This document shows, piece after piece, positions 1 to 6,116 of a DNA stretch of 7,649 nucleotides (its first letter is position 1; each line of letters opens with the position of its first letter). The position numbers were made by a program, and so were the translations under genes. Origin of the DNA: JAWPNA01 sp045402695 (GTDB lineage Bacteria; Acidobacteriota; Polarisedimenticolia; JACPZX01; DASXTC01); contig JAWPNA010000334.1 in assembly GCA_045402695.1 (NCBI GenBank), positions 1-7,649 on the forward strand, written 5' to 3'. The notes beneath the pieces were generated by a model. That model was not told the origin of the DNA, ran no database searches, and saw only the letters and a list, made by a program, of their open reading frames with translations.

Positions 1-2673
1 GAACTCCACGATGCGCACCTGGCGGTGCTGATACGGTCCGAAGTTCGTCGTGAAGTAATCGAGCGACTTCTTCACCCCCGCGATCATCCGGACCACGTTG
101 TACTCGTGGCCCGGGTGATGGTAGATCTCGATCGCCACGTCGTTCCAGCGGTCGCGCTTCACGGCGTAGCGCGCCGACAGGTACGAGAAGAAATCGAAGA
201 TCGACGCATCCATCGCGTAGCGGAAGTAGCGCCGGCCGTTCGCCTCCCATTCCTCACGTAGATACCCCGGCGCCAGCGCGATTTGATCAGGGCTCGTGCT
301 GACGGTGGTCTCGAAGTGGACCCAGTCGGCCTCGCTGGAGAGGTAGTTGTTGAGGCGCGCCGCGGCGTCGTCTACCTTGGGGAACCGCTGAACCGGCGGC
401 AGGCCGCGCTTGCGTCGCTCGTTGGGATCCTCCAGCTCTCCCGCGCGCGAGTAGCCCAGGTGCGGGAAGTAGTCGTAGTTGTCGAAGAAGGTGCCATTCG
501 CCACCAGCCGCGTGTTCGAACCGTCGTTGACGAATCCACGGTTCACCACCGACAGATCGAACGTCACGCGCCTCTCCTCGCCCGGCTGAAGCGGCGCGGC
601 CAGCCGGAAGATCCGGTAGCCGAGGTCCTTGTCCTCCATCTCGGCACGGCCGCCCTCAACCGCCAGGCTTCGGATGACGACGTCCGGGTTGAGCGTCATG
701 TGGACGGCGTCGATCGACGCCTGGGTCTTGTTGCGGATCAGGTAGCGGCCGCGGATCTGAGCGCCGCGCGTCTCGGGGAGGATGTCCACGTCGGCGTAGA
801 CATCGGTGACGCGCGGCCCCTTCATCCCCTCGTACTGTTTGTAGCGTTTCTCGAACTCGGCCTGTCTGTCCGCGCGGACGTTCGCCGGAAGGTAGTGGTT
901 CATGACGTTGGTGTTGTAGAAGATCCACCCGCCGCACGCGGCGGCGCCGGCGAGCGCCGCCAGCAGCGCAGCGGCCGATGGCCGGCCCAGCCGCTGTCGG
1001 GCGATCCTCAGGCGCAGGGCCAAGCGTGACTCCGCGCCCCGCACCCACAGCAGATGCGCCAGCGCCACGAGGCCGGCCGACACGAACCCCCAATAGAGCC
1101 AGAACCAGAGCATCGGCTGCACGAAGGGGCCGTACCCGTTCATGTCGGAGTAGGGCGCGTCCGGAGCCGTGGCGAAGCGGTACAGGTGGTGCTCGAGATG
1201 CATGGCGGGCATCACCCGCCCTGTGATGTAGACCAGCGTCGAGATCAGCCAGCCCAGGAACTTGTTGTTGGCGATCACCTGCACGAACAGGCACAGCGCG
1301 GCGATGAACAGGAACTGCGGCGCCGACTCGAGCAGAAGTCCTTTCAGATAAAGGGGGATCTCGAAGTTCGTGTAGCCGCGGAACGCCTGGATGCCGATGC
1401 CGGTGAGCATCGCGGCCGCGTGCAGCACGAGCACGAGCGCCGCCAGCGTCACCCCCTTGCCGGCCCACAGAACCCAGGTGGGCGCCGGCAGTGCGTCCAC
1501 CATCTCGGACATCCTCAGCGAGCGCTCGCGCCACACCAGCTCGCCGCTGTAGAAAGTCAGGATCAGAAAGACGAACAACCCGAAGGAACTTCCGATGGCC
1601 CTGAGCATGAGGTGCGTCACGGGATAGACCGACGTGCCGTACAGATCGTCCACCTGGGTGGATCCGGCGACCAGGTTGAGGACGCCGAAAAACAGCATCA
1701 CCAGGAACGGGACTCCCGTGAGCGCCCCAACCGTCTCGATGCGCGCCTGGTGCAGGAGCTGTTTGGCTGCTGTGGCCCGGCCGAACACCATGGACGCGGG
1801 CCTGAGGGCCACGGCCGCCGGGGCGGCCTCCAGCGCCTGCTCTGCCAGCCTGCGGCGCCTCACCTTGCCCGTCTCGACGGTGGTGAACCTGAACTTCGCG
1901 TAGGTGAAGGCCATCACGACAATCGCGATGCCGACCCACAGCGCGCGGTTCCAGAGCAGCGCGCCGGTGAGAGACAGAGATCCCGTATTGCGCTCGGTGA
2001 CGGTCCAGTAGCGTGACACGATTTCAAAGGGAGTGAACCCGAACGGATCGGCGAGGGCCCCCACCCACTGGTTCTCGAGGTCGTCGAGGAAGGTCCCCGC
2101 GATGCCGAAGCCGATGAAGAAGACCACCACCCCCACGTAGGTCCACAGGAGGCTTCGCGTGAGCGTGGCGAGCGAGAAGAAGATCGCCCCCGTCAGCAGC
2201 AGGTTGGGCAGAACGAAGATCAGCATCGCCTGGACGTAGGGACCGAGGCGGAACGGCCCGATGCGCGACGGCTCCAGCCACGGCATCATGCTGCCCACCA
2301 CGATCCCGAGCATCACGCCCAGGAAGATCAGTGCCGCCACGAGCAGCGAGCCGGAGAACCGCCCGAAGAGGTAGTCGCGCTTCTTGAGGGGCAGCGAGAA
2401 GAACAGCGCGTCGGTCTGGCTCTCGAAGTCGCGGTGCACGCTGTTGGCCACGAAGGCGGTCGTCAGGAAGGTCCCGATCGCCGTCATCACCGCCAGGATC
2501 TGGAAAATCACGAATGGGGCGTTGCGGTTCACGCTGCCGATCGATCCACCGACGACCACCACGTCGGTGGTGATCGCCCCGAAGGTCAGCAGGAAAAACA
2601 GCGCCAGCGCGATCCAGAACAGCGGTTGGCGGACCTGGTAGCGGAACTCGAAGGCCAGGATGCGCGTGAGCAT
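1..2673 (-). CDS. ABC-2-type permease fused to M1-aminopeptidase-like domain (3' end cut off)
   Basis: The frame is open from an ATG at 2673-2671 to the left edge: 891 codons without a stop, C-terminus missing. Residues 1-590 look like two fused ABC-2 permease halves. Hydrophobic segments lie near 18-34, 54-77, 108-128, 148-170, 175-195 and 246-263, then, after a charged linker (about 265-310), near 320-336, 362-376, 404-426, 453-468, 472-486, 520-543 and 570-588. Residues about 590-891 are a beta-rich extracytoplasmic region resembling the N-terminal sandwich of M1 metallopeptidases, with NGTFFDNYDYFPHLGY near 515-570 nt and NFGPYQHRQVRIVEF at the edge. In M1 enzymes the HExxH zinc motif would follow, beyond the window, so catalysis cannot be judged. 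The start lies 4 bases after the ATPase stop; an AGAAGG at 2691-2686 is a rather distant ribosome site. It is the membrane partner of that ATPase. Such permease/M1 fusions are known in databases; the substrate is unknown. Confidence 0.88.
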   Translation of the reverse strand, partial: MLTRILAFEFRYQVRQPLFWIALALFFLLTFGAITTDVVVVGGSIGSVNRNAPFVIFQILAVMTAIGTFLTTAFVANSVHRDFESQTDALFFSLPLKKRDYLFGRFSGSLLVAALIFLGVMLGIVVGSMMPWLEPSRIGPFRLGPYVQAMLIFVLPNLLLTGAIFFSLATLTRSLLWTYVGVVVFFIGFGIAGTFLDDLENQWVGALADPFGFTPFEIVSRYWTVTERNTGSLSLTGALLWNRALWVGIAIVVMAFTYAKFRFTTVETGKVRRRRLAEQALEAAPAAVALRPASMVFGRATAAKQLLHQARIETVGALTGVPFLVMLFFGVLNLVAGSTQVDDLYGTSVYPVTHLMLRAIGSSFGLFVFLILTFYSGELVWRERSLRMSEMVDALPAPTWVLWAGKGVTLAALVLVLHAAAMLTGIGIQAFRGYTNFEIPLYLKGLLLESAPQFLFIAALCLFVQVIANNKFLGWLISTLVYITGRVMPAMHLEHHLYRFATAPDAPYSDMNGYGPFVQPMLWFWLYWGFVSAGLVALAHLLWVRGAESRLALRLRIARQRLGRPSAAALLAALAGAAACGGWIFYNTNVMNHYLPANVRADRQAEFEKRYKQYEGMKGPRVTDVYADVDILPETRGAQIRGRYLIRNKTQASIDAVHMTLNPDVVIRSLAVEGGRAEMEDKDLGYRIFRLAAPLQPGEERRVTFDLSVVNRGFVNDGSNTRLVANGTFFDNYDYFPHLGYSRAGELEDPNERRKRGLPPVQRFPKVDDAAARLNNYLSSEADWVHFETTVSTSPDQIALAPGYLREEWEANGRRYFRYAMDASIFDFFSYLSARYAVKRDRWNDVAIEIYHHPGHEYNVVRMIAGVKKSLDYFTTNFGPYQHRQVRIVEF

Positions 2674-2677
2674 GGCG

Positions 2678-3568
2678 TCAGGCGGCCTTCTGGTCCGACG
2701 ACTTCAGCGTGGAGAAATAGACATCCTCGAGGTCGGGGGGCACCTCGGTGAACGAGGCATCCGGCCGGTCGTCGGCCACGACGTGGATCGCCGTCCTGCC
2801 GGCGATCAGGCGGGTGGAGATCACCATGCAGTCGCTTTCGTAGGAGGCGAGCTCACGGCGTTCGATGATCCTCTTCCAGACCCGGCCGCGCAGGCCGTCG
2901 ATGCTGCTCTGCGGATCGCCGGCCAGAAGGACTCTGCCTGAGGAGATGATCGCCATCCGGCTGCACAGATCGCTGACGTCCTCGACGATGTGGGTGGACA
3001 GGATGACCACCACGTTCTCGCCGATCTCGCTCAGCATGTTGTTGAAGCGCAGCCGCTCCGCGGGGTCGAGGCCGGCGGTCGGCTCGTCCACGATGATCAG
3101 CTTCGGGTCGCCCAGCAGCGCCTGCGCAATGCCGAAGCGCTGCTTCATCCCTCCCGAGAAGGTGCCGAGCTTGCGTTTGCGGACCTCCCAGAGGTTCGTC
3201 CGGTGCAGCAGCGCGTCCACCGTCTCCTTGCGCTGGCGGGGGTGGACGATCCCCTTGAGCACCGCGAAGTGGCTCAGCATCTCCAGCGCCGAGACCTTGG
3301 GATAGACCCCGAACTCCTGGGGCAGGTAGCCGAGGGTCCTGCGCACCTCGTCCTTCCGCATCAGGACGTCGAGGCCGCCCAGCCGGATGGAGCCGCTGTC
3401 GGCCTCCTGCAGTGTGGCGATGGTGCGCATCAAGGTCGATTTGCCCGCGCCGTTCGGCCCCAGGAGGCCGAACATGCCGGCGGGGATGCGCAGTGAGACG
3501 TTCTGCAGCGCGCGCACTCCGTTCGGGTAGGTTTTGGACAGGTTCTCGATGACCAGCTCAGGTGTCAT
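2678..3568 (-). CDS. ABC transporter ATP-binding protein (ABC-2 exporter type)
   Basis: Complete 296-residue nucleotide-binding subunit that would power the permease encoded 4 bases downstream, acting on the cytoplasmic face of the membrane. All ATPase motifs are visible: Walker A GPNGAGKST at 37-45, Q-loop Gln84 (YLPQEFG), signature FSGGMKQR at 137-144 (a variant of LSGGQ usual in this subfamily), Walker B LIIVDEP at 157-163 with catalytic Glu162, D-loop AGLD at 165-168 and switch His193 (STH). The last 80 or so residues form a C-terminal extension typical of the NatA/CcmA-like drug, sodium and polysaccharide export branch. The ATG at 3568 is preceded at 7 bases by a strong purine-rich ribosome site (AAGGGGGAG), which supports this start. 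Length is normal and there is no sign of damage. The substrate cannot be told from sequence. Confidence 0.95.
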   Translation of the reverse strand: MTPELVIENLSKTYPNGVRALQNVSLRIPAGMFGLLGPNGAGKSTLMRTIATLQEADSGSIRLGGLDVLMRKDEVRRTLGYLPQEFGVYPKVSALEMLSHFAVLKGIVHPRQRKETVDALLHRTNLWEVRKRKLGTFSGGMKQRFGIAQALLGDPKLIIVDEPTAGLDPAERLRFNNMLSEIGENVVVILSTHIVEDVSDLCSRMAIISSGRVLLAGDPQSSIDGLRGRVWKRIIERRELASYESDCMVISTRLIAGRTAIHVVADDRPDASFTEVPPDLEDVYFSTLKSSDQKAA

Positions 3569-3677
3569 TACGGATCTCCCCCTTCGTGCGTGGATGGCGC
3601 TCGCCGATCATACGAGGCCGCGCGGAACGGGGTTCCGGGCCGTCGGGTTCTTCCTCCCGGGGCGGGGGGATCGACGG
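3569..3677 (-). other. Intergenic gap between kinase and ABC ATPase genes, with inverted repeats
   Basis: This is the only non-coding stretch in the window, 109 bases. It holds a perfect 6-bp inverted repeat with a 3-base loop (CGGAAC/GTTCCG at 3623-3628 and 3632-3637). A wider 7-bp pair, GCCGTCG at 3639-3645 and CGACGGC at 3672-3678, has a 26-base loop and touches the kinase stop codon. No run of T follows either repeat in the direction of transcription, so neither looks like an intrinsic terminator. A TATGAT at 3612-3607 resembles a -10 box but no -35 box is found at the right distance. Read-through from the kinase gene is plausible; an internal promoter cannot be excluded. Confidence 0.5.
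3576..3584 (-). promoter_or_regulatory. Ribosome binding site of the ABC ATPase gene
   Basis: On the minus strand AAGGGGGAG ends 7 bases before the ATG at 3568. It is the best Shine-Dalgarno-like sequence seen at any start in the window and fixes the ATPase start. It also suggests that this gene is translated independently of the kinase gene upstream. Confidence 0.7.
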
Positions 3678-6116
3678 CTACCCTGACGAGGCCCGCTTCA
3701 TCTTTCCGAGGAGGGCCTTGAACCGCGGATCGGCCCGGAGCGACTCGAGCCACCTGTCGGAGGCCAGGTACTCCCAATCGGTGTCCCCCAGCGCCATGTC
3801 CTTCTCGAGGGCCTCCAGCGCCTCCTGCCGGCGGCCGAGGAGCGCGTAGACCCCGGCGAGGTTGTAGAAGCCTATCGCCTCCGCCGGCTTCAGCTCGACC
3901 ACCTCGAGGCAGGAAGCGAGTGCCCGATCGAGGTCGCCGAGCTGGATCAGCGTGTCGCAGACATTGACGAGCGCCTTCTGGTAGTCCTCCTCTTCTGGCC
4001 GGCCGCCCCGCTCGCGCCAGAGGGAGATCACCCGATCGTTGTGATCGAGAGCCCGCCGCAGGAGAGCCTGATCCGCGGACGGGAGGAGACGGTTCTGCTC
4101 CATGAGGCTCACAGCGAGGTCGAGATGAGCCCAGCCTAGACCGGCGTCGAGTTGCAGCGCTGTCCCTGCATCGCTCTGAGCTTCCACGAAGGCGCGCGTC
4201 GCGCCCTCCCGGTCGCCCGATGCCGCCAGGTTCTTCCCTCTCTGGATGTTGGCGTCGGCCAGGCCCGTGTGGGCGTGCGCGCTCCCCCTGTCGATCCGCA
4301 GCGCCTGGCGGTAGTGGGACTCAGCCTTGTCGAGCTGACCTGCTTCGGCGGACAGGCGGCCGAGCTCGTATCGGGGGATGAAATCCTCCGGAGCGAGGCC
4401 GGCAGCTACCTGCAGGTCCACGGTCGCGGAGGTGAGGTCATTCAACTGCTCGTGCGCTTTGGCCCGGTAGATGAGTTCGTAGACCCGACCCGGTTCCCTA
4501 TTGAGCACCTCGGTGAGCGCCCGGACAGCCCCGGCCGGATCCCCGCTTTCCAGGGCGAGGGTTCCCTCGACCGACAGATCGTCCACGCTCGGCGGCTCTC
4601 TCCGATAGAGTCTCGCACTCTCGAATGCGCGGTCGGCCTCCTCCTGTCGGTCGAACTTCTTGAGAAGGTACCCCCGAAGCCCATAGGGCCAGGAGACACC
4701 AGGAAGGCGATCCACGAGCGTCGCCGAGTCCGCGAGGGCGAGGTTGACCAATTCCTGTCGCTTGGCCGGGTCCTGCTCGGCGAGGGCCAACTTCTGGAAG
4801 CAGAGTGAGCGGGCCCGGAGGGCCGGTACGTTATTCTGGTCGATCTGCAGCATCCGGGAGAGCGAGGGGAGGGCCTCCTTCATCCGGCCGTCCCGCGTCA
4901 GTCGCCGGACCTGCTGCCACTGCTCCTCGAGATCCAAGCGACTCAGAAGACGCTGGTGCTGAACCGCCCGAAGAGTCAACGATGAACCGACCGGCAGGAG
5001 GATCAGTGCGGCCGCCAGGCTACCCGCCAACGCCGGTTTCCGGCGAGCCCATTTCACGACCCGCGTCGGGGTGGACGGCGGACGCGCGACGATCGGCCTG
5101 AAGCTCAGGACGTTCTCGAGGTCCTCCGCGAAGGCTGCGGCGGACGGGTACCGATCCTTGGGATCCTTTTCGAGCGCCTTCCCGATGACCACGTCCAGAT
5201 CGCGGCTGACCTTCTCGTTGATGCGGCTGGGACGGCCTGCCTGCGTCGTCAAGACGGCGTGGGCATATGTCTGGAAGTCGTCGCCTTTGAACGGCCGCTC
5301 CAGCGTGAGCATCTCGTAGAGGGAGGCCCCGAGGGAATAGACATCCGTCCGGGCGTCCATCTGATCCTTTTTTCCAAGGAGCTGCTCCGGGGCCATGTAA
5401 GCGAGTGTGCCCATGATCCGCCCGGTCGTCGTGAGCCTGTCGGCTCCCGGCTCCATAGCCAACCCGAAGTCGGTCACCTTGACCGTCACCGGGTCGCGCG
5501 TCAAGAGGAGGTTCATCGGCTTGACGTCGCGGTGGACGACCCCCTGTCTGTGGGCGTAGTCCAAGCCTTGGGCCGCGGCGACGATCTGGGTCATGGCCCA
5601 GGCCGTGCACTCCCGGGTCCCGAATTTGAGACCCCATGCCTCGTCCCGGCCCCACTTTCTCAGATTCTGGACAACGTCGTAGAGCGACCCTCCCTCCACG
5701 AGCTCCATCGAGTAGAAGGCGATGTCTTCCCAGGTTCCTCTCTCGTAGACCTTGACCAAGTTGGGGTGGTTGAGCTTGCCGGCGATCCAGGCCTCGCGCT
5801 CGAAGCGCGCCTCGGCCTTGGCCGACGGGGAGTGGTGCCGTCCAAGGATCTTGAGGGCCACGCGGCGATTCATCTTTTGTTCGATAGCCTCGTAGACAGT
5901 CCCCATCCCCCCGGCGCCCAGCTCGCGCAGGATCACAAAACCGGCGATCTCCTTCCGCCCGGAGGCGGTGGGGCGCGCCTCACCGCCTGCGGCGACGGCG
6001 GTCTCTGCGCACGTCATGCAGGTTTGCTGGCCGGCCGGGATCTCCCGGCCGCAGGAGGGACAGATCGCGGGCTTCCGCGGCCCCAGGGGCGATGTGATCA
6101 GGTCGCTCAGGGACAC
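3678..6116 (-). CDS. Transmembrane Ser/Thr protein kinase with N-terminal zinc ribbon and TPR repeats
   Basis: 812-residue Hanks-type (PknB-like) kinase, expected to phosphorylate Ser/Thr of unknown partner proteins. Order of parts: zinc ribbon with Cys19, Cys22, Cys33 and Cys36; kinase domain about 57-340; a membrane segment about 362-382 after the basic stretch KWARRK; then TPR-like helical repeats from about 398 to 775 and a short tail ending near DPRFKALLGKMK. Catalytic residues are intact: glycine loop GAGGMGTV at 67-74, Lys89, Glu108, HRD at 195-197 with Lys199 and Asn202, DFG at 216-218, activation loop TTTGRIMGT, APE at 242-244 and Asp258. It is therefore expected to be active. By the positive-inside rule the kinase is cytoplasmic and the TPR part would lie outside. 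The C-lobe carries extra sequence near 150-172. The start is GTG at 6116, which keeps the zinc ribbon whole; its ribosome site (AGAGGA, about 13 bases upstream) is weak, so coupling to the overlapping upstream gene is likely. The stop is TAG at 3680-3678. Confidence 0.95.
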   Translation of the reverse strand: MSLSDLITSPLGPRKPAICPSCGREIPAGQQTCMTCAETAVAAGGEARPTASGRKEIAGFVILRELGAGGMGTVYEAIEQKMNRRVALKILGRHHSPSAKAEARFEREAWIAGKLNHPNLVKVYERGTWEDIAFYSMELVEGGSLYDVVQNLRKWGRDEAWGLKFGTRECTAWAMTQIVAAAQGLDYAHRQGVVHRDVKPMNLLLTRDPVTVKVTDFGLAMEPGADRLTTTGRIMGTLAYMAPEQLLGKKDQMDARTDVYSLGASLYEMLTLERPFKGDDFQTYAHAVLTTQAGRPSRINEKVSRDLDVVIGKALEKDPKDRYPSAAAFAEDLENVLSFRPIVARPPSTPTRVVKWARRKPALAGSLAAALILLPVGSSLTLRAVQHQRLLSRLDLEEQWQQVRRLTRDGRMKEALPSLSRMLQIDQNNVPALRARSLCFQKLALAEQDPAKRQELVNLALADSATLVDRLPGVSWPYGLRGYLLKKFDRQEEADRAFESARLYRREPPSVDDLSVEGTLALESGDPAGAVRALTEVLNREPGRVYELIYRAKAHEQLNDLTSATVDLQVAAGLAPEDFIPRYELGRLSAEAGQLDKAESHYRQALRIDRGSAHAHTGLADANIQRGKNLAASGDREGATRAFVEAQSDAGTALQLDAGLGWAHLDLAVSLMEQNRLLPSADQALLRRALDHNDRVISLWRERGGRPEEEDYQKALVNVCDTLIQLGDLDRALASCLEVVELKPAEAIGFYNLAGVYALLGRRQEALEALEKDMALGDTDWEYLASDRWLESLRADPRFKALLGKMKRASSG
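6009..6062 (-). other. Zinc-ribbon motif at the N-terminus of the kinase
   Basis: Encodes CPSCGREIPAGQQTCMTC, two CxxC pairs separated by ten residues (kinase residues 19-36). The spacing fits a small treble-clef or zinc-ribbon fold found ahead of kinase domains in several bacterial Pkn proteins. Its role is unknown; it may bind zinc for structure or mediate protein contacts. Confidence 0.75.

Noticed and set aside
656..1939. 427-codon minus-strand open frame inside the permease gene
   Set aside because: It is a frame-shifted reading of the permease gene, dominated by Arg, Gly, Ala and His. The true frame shows membrane helices and an M1-like region without a stop over 2673 bases.
1054..2016. 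320-codon plus-strand open frame, and a similar one at 283-1029
   Set aside because: Low-complexity, charged translations (many Arg, His, Gln, Glu) with no family likeness; both lie opposite the convincing permease frame.
3607..3612. TATGAT resembling a -10 promoter box (minus strand) before the ATPase gene
   Set aside because: No sequence resembling TTGACA lies 16-18 bases upstream (GAACCC or close variants instead), and a single six-base match is easily due to chance.
3623..3637. Small hairpin considered as an intrinsic terminator of the kinase gene
   Set aside because: The stem is only 6 bp and no T-run follows it on the minus strand (CGCGGCCTCG comes next).
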